The notes under the pieces were generated by a model. The model saw nothing but the letters and a program-made list of their open reading frames with translations, was not told the origin of the DNA and searched no databases. DNA of 64,000 nt from Hymenopus coronatus (Eukaryota > Arthropoda > Insecta > Mantodea > Hymenopodidae). Below are positions 12,661 to 22,445 of the stretch, in pieces (the first letter of the stretch is position 1; the number at the start of each line of letters is the position of its first letter). The DNA lies in the NCBI GenBank assembly GCA_030762935.1, contig CM060886.1:32845509-32909508 (forward strand), read 5' to 3'. Position numbers and translations under genes: made by a program.

Positions 12661-12708
12661 AAATGAGTTACAAAATGAAATAAAAATTGGGTGGGGTAAA
12701 GAAACATA

Positions 12709-13577
12709 TACGAGGGCTGTAAAGAAAGTGGTGGTAACATGGTCCATTCACAGGAGAGCGGGTATGAACCAATAGGATATGGGAGCGATCAGGTGACTAG
12801 TGTCCATGTGTGGTGTGCTTTGGTCGGGCTGCCAGTTGAGAGTGTGTTGCTGTGTAGCGTTGAAGTGAACAGTTTCAAGTGCACCGCTCTAAAGCATGTT
12901 TACCAAAGGCGAACAGTTTTCGTGGATTAAAATCGAGGTTGCCCGTGGAAAAAATGCATCAGCGTGTTATTGAGGATTACGTGGAGCCTGCGGCGGGAAT
13001 ACATTGCCGTACAGGACATTTGCACGATGGGTCAAGGTGTTTCATGCAGGTTGGACTGAGACTGCGGATTTGCACCGCACAGGTCGGCCGTCCATTCCGC
13101 AAGATCAGATTGACATCCTGAGTGGTCTCGTTGCCATGGACCATCCGGGAGTTATCCGTACGAGGGGGTTATTCTTACGCATACTGTGCCTCAGGGACAA
13201 ACCGTCAACGCACGTTGTTATGTCGCGATCAATGTCCAGCTCTGACTGCAACGGTGGCATTGGGAGGTTTTGGAACAGCCTCCGTACTCACCAGACATGA
13301 GTCCTTGTGACTTCGACCTGTTTCCGAAGTTGAAGGAACCCTTACGAGGCCGCTGATTTCCTGACGTGGCATCTATAGTCCGCGCAGTAGGGCGCTCCTT
13401 CGCGGTCATCAACAGAGATCGCCTTGCCAACGGTCCCCAACGGCTGCCCTACATTTGGCAAAAGGTCAGGGACTTTGCGGGTGACTACATTGAAGGAATG
13501 TAATGCAATTGTACTTGTGAGTTCAATAAATATTGTGTTTTATCAATGTTGCCACTACTTTATTTACAGCCCTCGTA
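12709..13577 (+). mobile_element. mariner-family transposon, decayed, flanked by TA
   Basis: The ends are inverted copies: TACGAGGGCTGTAAAGAAAG at the left and the complement of TACGAGGGCTGTAAATAAAG at the right, about 31 bp in all. TA lies at both edges as expected for Tc1/mariner insertion. The length of 869 bp is below the usual ~1.3 kb of an intact mariner, so it is internally deleted. It lies inside a LINE. Confidence 0.9.
12950..13502 (+). pseudogene. mariner transposase remnant
   Basis: Pieces in different frames are typical of mariner transposase. An N-terminal helix-turn-helix/linker part reads ARWVKVFHAGWTETADLHRT and GRPSIPQDQ. A C-terminal catalytic part reads YSPDMSPCDFDLFPKLKEPL, containing the final aspartate region, followed by a YIWQKVRDFAGDYIEGM end and a stop near 13502. 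The central catalytic portion is deleted and at least two frameshifts occur. It cannot make a working enzyme. Confidence 0.85.
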
Positions 13578-13870
13578 TTTTAGAATTGGGCATGAAGCAG
13601 AAGCCGGGAATAGTGTGGTTCAGGTTGGGAGGGTGGAAAATTCGTAACGTAGATGATGAAGCTGGCAGAAGATTTGTCCATTTTGCGGGTATCAGGAAGA
13701 CTGTCAGATTGCGTGCAGATAGAGGATGTTAGGAAAAAAGTTATTGCCGGAAGTATTTTTAGCTTCAAACAGACGAAGGATAGCATTCTGGGATTTAATT
13801 CTAAACAGTCAAAATTGGCCAAGCCTGGACACATACTTTATGGAAGTACGTGCACTAAGAGATAAAATAT
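13578..13870 (+). pseudogene. LINE C-terminal part downstream of the mariner
   Basis: A frame reads VWFRLGGWKIRN, and a shifted frame reads GRRFCPFCGYQEDCQIACR, resembling the cysteine-rich C-terminal zinc motif of LINE ORF2. It then continues as NSQNWPSLDTYFMEVRALRD to about 13870. The position right after the mariner and the shared strand suggest it is the rest of the LINE at 12090-12660. Confidence 0.65.
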
Positions 13871-14690
13871 TAGTGTAAATGTTGTATAGACTTATTTGGA
13901 GTTTAAATAATCTTCTATATGTATGAATACGTGTAGTTGTGAGTGCAAGTGTGTGTGTGTCTGTGGTTCTGTTGTAGCGCGCGAGCGTGTGAATGTGTCT
14001 GTGTGTGTATTTCCAATGTTGTAAATATATATAGAATAGATTTGTAGACAATATTTTAAATCCAGGTATTTTTAGACAGCATGTACGGTCACCTGACCCA
14101 TGCGACTGTTTTGCTCAAATATTGTATTATTCTAAAATTAGTAAGAAATTCTGCTACCACCACCACTACTGCTACTACTACTAGTTTTAGGCATTTCCGG
14201 AGGCGCTTTGCAACATGGCGAGGTAATACCAAATATAGCCTACTTCACCCTAATTTCGAATTGAAGCAGCCAATCAACATAGCGCATTCCAAAACATCCC
14301 AAATGACGTGAGCAGGAGCAAAACTCCATGTTGCTCTGTGCAACTCTGCAGGCAGACCATTCATTTAGTTTCCACGGAATCTGCCATCGGAAAGAAGAGA
14401 GCAGTTTTCCTAATATTTACGAATTTATTGTAGCTTCCGTACTTTAAGAAAATGCAAAATGAAATTCTAATTAAATCTCGAGCGTCCCGAATACAATATG
14501 TTCGAAATAATATACTTTATAGCACTCGCCAATCATGCATGTGACAATATTATGTTGTAATACTCTATGTAAATAACAAAATGCCTCACTCACCATATGC
14601 TCTGCTACATACTTCTTTAAAACACTCACCTGTAACAAATGAAACATTTTTGAGTTAATAATAATGGTAATACTACTACTAATAATAATA
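13871..14690. other. unrecognised region with short simple repeats
   Basis: A GT-rich stretch lies at about 13950-14010, and a CCACCACTACTGCTACTACT-type triplet run lies at 14155-14182. After it, CATGGCGAG|GTAATA at about 14215 resembles an exon end with a donor site, but no convincing reading frame leads to it. Confidence 0.35.
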
Positions 14691-14696
14691 TCAATA

Positions 14697-15020
14697 TTTG
14701 ATAGGTACAGTCAGACTGATAAATTCAATGACATAGCCCGGATTTGAACCACGGATCTCCTGGTCTCTAGCCGGTTGCGCTCCCACCAAGCTACTATGGA
14801 AACCTGCCGCCATAGCATTGAATTTCTCAACTGGCTTGCATGTTTCCCAGTAAACCACAAGGTGATCTCAAATTATTTTGAGATAGCAACCCCAATGGTG
14901 ACTTATAATGTTGTAAGTACTTTAGTCAAGATTCATAGTATAGCCAACTATTATGATCAAGAATTGACATTGCATTTTTTCAGTCTGACTCTACCTATCC
15001 AGCTCCTGTCCTCCTTGGGA
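14697..15020. repeat. family T foldback element, right end shortened
   Basis: The left inverted tRNA-like end begins GATAGGTACAGTCAGACTGA and holds complements of the B box (GGATTTGAACCACGG) and A box (GAGCGCAACCGGCT-like). The centre has GTGATCTCAAATTATTTTGA. The right end keeps only TTTTTCAGTCTGACTCTACC and CTATCCAGCTCCTGTCC, so its tRNA-like half is deleted. Confidence 0.75.
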
Positions 15021-15046
15021 GAAAAAAAATTAAATCAGTAACAATA

Positions 15047-15436
15047 TTGGATAGGAAAGTCAGACTAAAAACTTCAATGCCATAGCCGTGATTTGAACCA
15101 ATCTCCCGATCTCTAGCCAGTTGCTCTGCAACATGCCAGCACAGTTCTGACTTTCTCAACTGACTCGTATGTTTCCCGGTAAACCACAAGGTGATCTCAA
15201 ATTATTTTGAGATGACAACCTAATGGCGACTTACAATGTTGTAAGTACTTTACACCCAGGATTATAGTATAGCCAACTATTATGGTCAATTGGTATTGGA
15301 ATTCAGTGCTATGCCGGCATGTTGCCATGGTACCTCAGTGGCAGAGCAGCCGGCTAGAGATCGGGAGATCCGTGGTTCAAATTCCGGCTATGGCATTGAA
15401 TTTTCAGTTTGACTCTACCTATCCAACTCCTGTCCT
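15047..15436. repeat. family T foldback element, both tRNA-like ends present
   Basis: The termini TTGGATAGGAAAGTCAGACT and the complement of AGTTTGACTCTACCTATCCA are inverted repeats. Each includes a tRNA-like module, so the element has two opposed potential Pol III start sites. The right module (15324-15394) can form an acceptor stem GCCATGG/CTATGGC. It is non-autonomous with no reading frame. Confidence 0.8.
15324..15394 (+). other. tRNA-like module in the right end of family T
   Basis: A 71-nt stretch has a 7-bp acceptor-like pairing (GCCATGG with CTATGGC, one wobble), a D-arm-like CTCAGTGGCAGAG and a B-box-like GGTTCAAATTCC. The anticodon stem is imperfect and the T-stem does not pair fully, so this is a tRNA-derived retroelement part and not a working tRNA gene. 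Confidence 0.6.
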
Positions 15437-15626
15437 ACACACGTCTTGTGTGTAAGGAATAATTTATTGATGTTGGTTGGTAGGGTACTCTGCCGGTCTC
15501 ACGCCCACAGGAGCATCGTACAGGTAAACCATTATCCAGTCAATATGAGTAAATGGTGTGGTAGGCACCATTCTACCTCGAACTGGAGTGTTGGTATCTA
15601 TTACATACAGTTCGCTATCTCAAATT

Positions 15627-15787
15627 CCTCATGTCATGAGGACCGCATTAACCGGTCGGGAGGGGCTCGAGGCGCTGACCACGTCTCACCCTCCAATACT
15701 GTACCTCATCCATGACGTCTGTAGTGGACCGAGATGGGGACGCAGCGCCCAAGCTTCCCCGTGAGCTGCCGTGCCATGGAGTTATTA
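15627..15787 (+). repeat. SINE type S1, 3' body fragment
   Basis: The segment from TCATGAGGACCGCATTAACC to GTGCCATGGAGTTATT matches the 3' body of the complete SINE at 61999-62342. The tRNA-like head is missing, so it is 5'-truncated or its head has diverged. Confidence 0.85.
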
Positions 15788-16959
15788 CTATCAAGGCAAG
15801 CTGGAAGTGAATTTTCAAATTTACACAATTTTTGTTTTGTTTTCTAAAACGTTTACGAAAGTGCTTGCAATGGTGTTTAGTTTATTTTTATATAATCAAA
15901 ATCTCACATGCGTTTCTGATCTGGGAAAACTGTCTGCAATTGAAGCTTTCAAGCTTTAATTGTATTACAATATGTTTTAAACAAATATGATGGGCAAATT
16001 CTAAAATTTGTATAGGCATATAACAAATTTAATCATAGAAAAATATCTTTAAAATCATTATTTATGTATTATTATTATTATTATTATTATTAATTTTATA
16101 ATGTTATGATAATGTTTTGTCTCGTAGAATGTTAAGATGGATTCTTCTGCATATTTTAGAAAACTGTGATGGAAATTGTAAAAAAAAAAAATTAGACACA
16201 TGGATCATTTTGATGGTATTAAAATATAATTTTGAGAAAAAACGTATAAAGTAGTACGCTAGAGAATAGGGTATTTTGTGGTCTTTAAATGACTGTAGAG
16301 TCCAGAGCAAATGCATCTATACAGATGCCCAAAGGTTCTAACAATCGTTTACTACAAAAAGGACTTTCGAATTTTTCGCCAATTGTGGAATAAAATTAAC
16401 TCCCGTGTCCCTTTATATCGATTTTTCTACTCCGTTCGGTAACTGCAGTAACTTTAGCCTTCGTCTCCATGACCCGAAAAAGCACTAGCCGATCTAGCCT
16501 CTTATTCATATGCAAACCCACCGTATTTGATTTAATTTGTTTAGTCTTTTCTTGTTTTACAGGTGGTATGCTGACCAACTCTTATTTTACATAGATATTA
16601 AACATTCTTCATTTCCGTTTGATTTAAGGCTAGTCACATGGAATGAATCCCGGAATAGACCAAAACTTGGCTACTTAAGATGGAAGATGGAAAAACTCAG
16701 TTTCGGTTTAGGAGAACGAGGTATCTTTATGCACGTAAGAGGAAAAATTACAAGTTACTTACATTACAAAGATAAAAGCTACATTGTTTGAAGATTTGCC
16801 CTTTTAGGATTGATCTCACATATTGGGGATATCCTACTTTATTTACTCTTCTAAGCTAAAATTGCATTTCGTTTTTCAGATTAATCGATGCCCGTAATTT
16901 TCTTGAAAAATATCGCTCCTTTAAGAAGTAAGCACTGAAGTTATGGAAGATAATTTAAT
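15788..16959. other. unrecognised region with an (ATT)n run and a possible exon
   Basis: An ATT triplet run lies at about 16066-16092. A pyrimidine-rich tract followed by TTTTACAG at 16554-16561 precedes an open frame to 16791 (RWYADQLLFYIDIKHSSFPF start) that is less AT-rich than its surroundings. I do not recognise the protein. It could be an orphan exon or a dead element. Confidence 0.3.
16066..16092. repeat. (ATT)n microsatellite
   Basis: About nine ATT units outside any recognised element. Confidence 0.85.
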
Positions 16960-17155
16960 GAATGGATCTCATGTGTTCCATTCCATAACTTTCTCTAGCT
17001 ATCCAATTTACAGACTATTCTATAAACATGTTATTCTTTTATGTAAAGTGTACTAATCAACATAAACAATAGCGGAATTGGTATTAATAGTTGCTTCTTT
17101 GTGAGTAGGAGGAAAATAAGGAATTACACTAAGCTAAAACCATAGTCAGATATTT
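16960..17155 (-). repeat. family H tail-proximal fragment
   Basis: CTCATGTGTTCCATTCCATA and the following AGTAGGAGGAAAATAAGG block match the tail third of the family. It stops where the next H copy begins, consistent with being interrupted or truncated by it. Confidence 0.75.
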
Positions 17156-17156
17156 A

Positions 17157-18011
17157 AAAATCTTATGTGTTCCATTCACATGACTTTCTCTATATCTCTG
17201 TAAATTATTATTGTTAATAAGCTTATCTTTAATCTATTTCATGCTAATCGAGAAAAACTAGCAGAAATAGTCTTATTTCTTGCTTTATTGTAAGCAAAAG
17301 CGAAATAAGGGAGTATCATAGGTTAAAGTGAAAGCCAAAAGCTGGTTGCTATGTGACTGGTGTTCCTTTGTTTGTATGGACAGGAGTTGACAAATTCTTG
17401 TATGAGAAAAGTATAAGTTTTTCAAAGCTGAAACCAAGAAAAAGGAATATCTCAAAAACGATCAACTCCACGAAAAAAATATATATAACATAAATTGTGT
17501 GTTTTAACGTGCTCTACATTTTTTGTCGGTTAAATTTTTGTCCATCTCTTACGGTTTAGAAGTTATGAAAAATGCATCCAGGATAAAGTAGTCTTCAGAG
17601 GCCATTCCCAGAAAATTCAGAATATACATTTTATTTGTCAGGTAAATATCTTTAATATACGATATTTTAATCAAAATCGTTAGTCATTTTTTAGAAAATC
17701 AAAATTTTCGAAAAAAGTTCAATGTAAAGGGTAGTTTGGAGTGGGTGGATTTCTCTCAAAATCTTCGTGTCGCATCCCCGGAAGATACTAGCTTTAAATA
17801 CCAAGTTTGGTATTTTACCGACTTTTCGTTTTTGAATTATCGTGTTCACAGATACACGGACACACACACGGACCTTTTTTTGAAAATACTTTTTTTTGGA
17901 TACAGGCGACCCTAAAACATATTTCCGGTGAAAACTCCGTATCGAATTTTTTGGTGGAGCGCAATACATTCTCTATACACTATGTACATAATGAGTATAG
18001 AGAAAGTAAAA
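17157..18011 (-). repeat. family H full-length copy
   Basis: It runs from ATCTTATGTGTTCCATTCAC to AGTATAGAGAAAGTAAAAAG. The CA tract is short (GGACACACACACGGACC). It shows the GGTCGTGTCGCATCCCCGG body variant shared with the 50.1-kb copy. Confidence 0.9.
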
Positions 18012-18103
18012 AGATAGCCGCTGTATAAAACAATTATTGAGGTTCTATCGCCTTGCATGTCCAGCACTAAATAAGATGAAACGTAAGATGGCTTCCTATT
18101 TCA

Positions 18104-18985
18104 CAAAAATCTGAAGTGTACCATTCACATGACTTTCTCCATATCCCTGAAATAAATAATTCTTAAAAAGCTTATACTTCTACTTACTTTATGCTAATCA
18201 GAAAAAATTAGCAGAAATAGTCTTATTACTCGCTTCCTTGTAAGTAGAAGCGAAATAAGGGACAACCGTAGGTTAAAGTGATAGTCAAAAGCTGGTTGCT
18301 ATGTCAATGAAGTTCCTTTGTCTATATGGATAGGAGTTGACAAGTTAAATTTATGAGAAAGGTATACGTTTTTCATAGCAGAAACCAAAAATAAGGAATG
18401 TCACAAAAACGACGAACTCCACGAAAAAATGTATAGAACATAAATTGTGTGTCTTAATGTGCTCTACATTTTTTGTGTAGTAAGTTTTTGTCCATCTCTT
18501 GCGGTTTAGCAGTTATTCAAAATTTAGTAAAATTCATTCAGAATAAACTACTCTTCAGAGGCTATTCCCAGAAAATTCAAGATATACATTTTATTAGTCA
18601 GGTAAATATGTTTAATATACGAAATTTTAATCAAAATCGTTAGAGCCATTTTTGAGAAAATCAAAATTTTCGAAAAAAGTTCCATGTAAAGGGTAGTTGG
18701 GGGTGGGTGGAGTTTTCTCAAAATCTTCGTCTCGCATTCCCGGAAGATACTAAACTTAAATACCAAGTTTGGTACTTTACCGACTTTTCGTTTTTGAGTT
18801 ATCGTGTTCACAGACACACGGACACAGACACACACACACACGGACCTTTTTGTGAAAATGCTTTTTTTGGATATTGGGGACCCTAAAACATATATTTCCG
18901 GTGAAATCTCGGTATCGAATTTTTTGGTGGAGTTCAATACTTTCTCTATACACTATGTACATAGTGCGTATGGAGAAAGTAAAAA
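18104..18985 (-). repeat. family H full-length, uniform subgroup
   Basis: It begins ATCTGAAGTGTACCATTCAC and ends CGTATGGAGAAAGTAAAAAT. It is highly similar to the copies at 9.4, 10.5 and 20.1 kb, including the TGTCAATGAAGTTCCTTTGT block. The CA tract is moderate with a CAGACA interruption. Confidence 0.92.
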
Positions 18986-19195
18986 TTGGTTTAGAATTTG
19001 AACCGATAACAAGGAAAATATCGAAAACGGTCACCCCTACAAGAGAAAGATATATGTCATTACTTGTGCGTTTTAACAAGATCTACATTTCTAGTGTGCG
19101 GCTTTTTGTCTATCTTTAACGGTGTAAGTTATACAAAATATTGCAAAATGCATCCTGAATAAATATATCTTCAGAAAAATCAAAATATGTATTTT

Positions 19196-19417
19196 TTGTA
19201 GTGTTTAGCGCCCGATTTTACTACAAATGGCACCGCAGGTGATGATACTGATGGTACATGGAACGAAGAAGGAGCTCCGGTGGAATGTGATGGTGGGGGA
19301 AACCGGAGAAAACCCCGCCTCGGCGCCACTTTGTCCACCTCAAATCCCATATGCATTTGCTTGGATAGACCTGGGCCGTCTAGGTGTGATGCGAGTGGTC
19401 AAACCAAATATGATGCC
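19196..19417. repeat. SINE type S2 insertion with candidate target duplication
   Basis: A GC-rich block containing GGGGAAACCGGAGAAAACCC and CCACTTTGTCCACCTCAAAT is flanked by AAATATGTATTTT (19183) and AAATATGCATTTT (19418), a likely 13-bp target duplication with one change. The body resembles GGAGAAAAC-type insect SINEs. The tRNA-like head is not clear here. Confidence 0.65.
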
Positions 19418-19572
19418 AAATATGCATTTTATTTGTGATGTGAACATCTTTAATATACGGCATTTTAATCAAAATCGTTAGAGCCATTTTTGAGAAATAA
19501 AAAAAAAACCGTAAAGAGTAGTTTGCGATGGGAGATTTTCTTTAAAAATGCTCGTGTTGCATCCCCGGAAAC

Positions 19573-19894
19573 ATTTTACGTGGTCAGCTCATCCTCACAT
19601 ATTTAGGATTGACACCAGGTAGGGCTTACAATCGGAAGCCTATCGGGGATCCAACGCCTTCAAACAGGGAATGGAGAACTTGAAACGAGTGGTCGGCCCG
19701 AATCCGGAAATGAGCATGTTGAGGATGTGAATACTATGTAATGAAATCAAAATGGATGATAGGAAAGGTGATGATGGAACTATTGGTGAAAAGCGTGGCG
19801 GGGGAAAACGGAGTCCCCGGAGAAAACCTGCCCAGATCCGTATCGTCCGCCACAAATCACACATGGGGGTGCTTGGGATTGAACGCGGGAGCCA
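19573..19894 (-). repeat. SINE type S2, second copy
   Basis: It shares the GGGGGAAAACGGAGTCCCCG, CCGGAGAAAACCTGCCCAGA and CCGCCACAAATCACA blocks with the preceding insertion. A reverse-complement B-box-like GGGATTGAACGCGGGA near 19878 places a tRNA-like head on the minus strand. It interrupts the same H copy. Confidence 0.6.
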
Positions 19895-19990
19895 TGGTTT
19901 TTAATTACTAAGTTTGGTAATTGACAGTCTTTCGTTTTTGAACTATGCTGTACACAGACACACATAGGAATCCTTTTCTAAAAATCCTTT

Positions 19991-20257
19991 TTTACTTTCT
20001 CTAGCCCCATACAATATACATAGAGATAGAGAAGGTATAGTAATGCATCCAAAAATTCAATACCAAGATTTTACCGGAAATATATGTTTTGGGATCCCCT
20101 AATTCCGAAAAAATCATTTTTATTTTCTCTATACGCACTATGTACATAGTGTATCGAGAAAGTATTGCACTCCACCCAAAAATTCGATAGCGAGATTTCA
20201 CCGGAAATATATGTTTTAGGGTCCCCAATATCCAAAAAAAGCATTTTCACAAAAAGG

Positions 20258-20288
<31 letters not shown>

Positions 20289-21768
20289 TCGTGTGTCCTT
20301 GTGTCAGTGTCCGTGTGTCTGTGAACACGATAACTCAAAAACGAAAAGTCAGTAAAATACCCAATTTGGTATCTAAGTTTAGTATCTTCCAGGGATGCGA
20401 GACGAATATTTTGAGAAAAATCCCCCACCCCAAACTACCCTTTACATGGAACTTTTTTCGAAAATTTTGATTTTCTCAAAAATGGCTCTAACGATTTTGA
20501 TTAAAATTTCGTATATTAAAGATATTTACTTGACATATAAAATGTATATCTTGAATTTTCTGGGAATAGCCTCTGAAGAGTAGTTTATTCTGGATGAATT
20601 TTACTGAATTTTGAATAATTGCTAAACCGTAAGAGATGGACAAAAACTTACTACACAAAAAATGTAGAGCATATTAAAACACACAATTTATGTTATATAC
20701 ATTTTTTTCGTGGATTTCGTCGTTTTTGAGACATTCCTTATGTTTGGTTTCTGTATACAGGAACTTTTCAACTCCTATCCATATAAACAAAGGAACATTA
20801 TTGACATAGCAACCAGCTTTTGACCTATGGTAGTCCCTTATTTCGCTTCTACTTACAAGGAAGCAAGCAATAAGAATATTTCTGCTATTTTTTTCTGATT
20901 AGCATAAAGTAAATAGAAATATAAGCTTTTTAAGAATAATTTGTTGCAGGGATATAGAGAAGGTCATGTGAATAGTACACATCAGATTTTTAAGAAAAGG
21001 TCCGTGTGTGCGTGGGTGTTTGTCTCTGGGTGTGTCTGTGGACAGCATAGCCCCAAAACGAAAAGACCGTTAAATACCAAACTTGGTATTTAGGTTTAGT
21101 ATCTTTCAAGGATGCGACACGAAGATTTAAAAAAAAAGCCCCCTACTAAAAACTACCCTTTACATGGAACAAATGTCGAAAATTTTGATTTTCTTAAAAA
21201 TGGCTCTAACGATTTTGATTAAAATCCCGTAAAGCTATTTATGTGCGAAATAAAATGTATATCTCGAATTTTTGGGGAATAGCCTCTGAAGACCTCTTTA
21301 TTCTGGATGAATTTAGCCGCATTTTGCTTAACTGCTAAACCGTAAGAGATGGGAAAAACTCACTACACAAGAATTGTACATCACGACAAAACACACAATT
21401 ATGTCCTTTACGTTTTTGTTGTGGAGGTTACCGTTTCTGAGATATTCCTTATTATTTGTTTTTCAATTGTGAAGTACTTAAACTTTTCTCAGACAGGAGG
21501 TGTCCGCTTTTCTTTTGTTCTACTCCTGGCCAAGCAAAGAAGTGATTTGCAATGACCATCGCATAACAATAACTTTTAAAACATTTGACAATCATTTTAG
21601 CATAGCGCATCCCTTTATTCTCTTCTACTTATTAGAAACTAAGTAATAACATTCTGCTAATATTTATCTCGATTAGGATTGTGTACAAAGAAGAATAATC
21701 TTTTATAGAAGGTTTGTAGAGCAGCTAGAGAAAGACATGTTAGTGTAACACATCAATTCTTTTTTTTT
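19991..21768 (+). repeat. family H copy (AGTGTAACAC variant) carrying a nested H copy
   Basis: The host copy runs 19991-20119 and resumes at 20993 (AAGAAAAGGTCCGTGTGTGC), ending GTTAGTGTAACACATCAATT in a long T-run. The break falls within its own CATTTTT tract. Removing the nested copy restores the usual order of family blocks, so the insertion is clean. Confidence 0.9.
20121..20992 (+). repeat. family H full-length copy, exemplar, nested in another H copy
   Basis: This 872-bp copy defines the family. In order it has a 5' palindrome with CACTATGTACATAGTG, a CACTCCACCCAAAAATTCGA block, the ATTTCACCGGAAATATATG block, a GT tract at 20259-20335 and the CCCCCACCCCAAACTACCCT block. The AT-rich body follows, then ATAGAGAAGGTCATGTGAATAGTACACATCAGA. 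The inverted decamer ACTTTCTCTA/TAGAGAAAGT is flush at the left but 22 bases inside the right end. The insertion point is a T5 run of the host, with no duplicated flank beyond Ts. It has no transposition gene, so it is non-autonomous. The structure suggests a Helentron-derived element. Confidence 0.92.
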
Positions 21769-21778
21769 TTTTTTTTTT

Positions 21779-21875
21779 GACTCAGGGCACTTCAACAAAT
21801 ACATTTCCGCTGAAATATCGATATCGTTTTTTGAGTGGAATGCAATACCATCTCTAGCTACTATGTACATTGTAT
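21779..21875 (-). repeat. family H hairpin-proximal fragment facing the previous copy
   Basis: After a T18 run comes GACTCAGGGCACTTCAAC, then ATTTCCGCTGAAATATCG and a decayed hairpin with CTACTATGTACATTGTA. Orientation is opposite to the copy that ends just before the T-run. Confidence 0.75.
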
Positions 21876-21879
21876 GTGC

Positions 21880-22257
21880 ACACCAACTTAAAATTATGTT
21901 TACTTTGCTTGGGTTGAAAATTTCCATTCAAAACAACAAATAAATAATTTTAATAAATCGATTAACATTTTGGAAACTAATAAATGTGCATAAAAGCACC
22001 AGGGAGAGTTGACATTACTTACACAAACCATGATTTCCTTTCTAAGAATATAACAGGAAATTATTATACCATTACACAAACCTCTCCTAATATAACGAAG
22101 TCAAAAACGACAGCATGCTCCAGTACTATCTTATAATAAATTGTACGCGAAGGAATAGAAAATATGGCGTTTAAAATAAAACCTATTTCGCATAAGTATC
22201 CAAGCTACCAGGTACTGGTGAATGATTAAGGCTTCCGGACTGCTCATAAGAATTGAT
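21880..22257. other. unrecognised sequence
   Basis: AT-rich with no recognisable repeat or coding signature. Confidence 0.35.
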
Positions 22258-22260
22258 TAG

Positions 22261-22442
22261 ACTGCCTCCATGGTGGAGAGGTCACTCGGGGTCCCGGGTT
22301 CGATTCCCGGCTAGGGGAGTGAACGTGCCTGTGTTTAGTGATATTCAAATGCTTAACCTAACGTTCTAAACCTATAGTAACATGAGTTGTTTCACCAGTC
22401 AAAGCGCCTAATACGACCATAAAAGGGAGCTACACAAAAAAG
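22261..22442 (+). repeat. tRNA-derived SINE type S3
   Basis: The head has a B-box-like GGGTTCGATTCCCGG at 22299, preceded by GGTGGAGAGGTCACTCG. The body holds GTGAACGTGCCTGTGTTTAG and GCGCCTAATACGACCATAAA, ending in an A-rich run. Related body sequence recurs at 33.5 kb. It ends directly at an H copy. Confidence 0.65.
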
Positions 22443-22445
22443 AAG

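Larger units (their letters stand above)
18990..19990 (-). repeat. family H tail-truncated copy split by two SINE-like insertions
   Basis: Body blocks are recognisable at 18990-19195, 19418-19572 and 19895-19985, in order, separated by two GC-richer insertions. The hairpin end is replaced by the start of the next H copy. It belongs to the older GCTCCACGAG-like variant. Confidence 0.75.

Noticed and set aside
13950..14035. A GT-rich stretch as a family H remnant
   Set aside because: The neighbouring blocks of family H (CACCGGAAAT, CCCCCACCCC) are absent, so it is an independent simple repeat.
22261..22320. Functional tRNA gene at the GGGTTCGATTCCCGG box
   Set aside because: No full cloverleaf can be drawn, and the sequence continues into a SINE body seen elsewhere.
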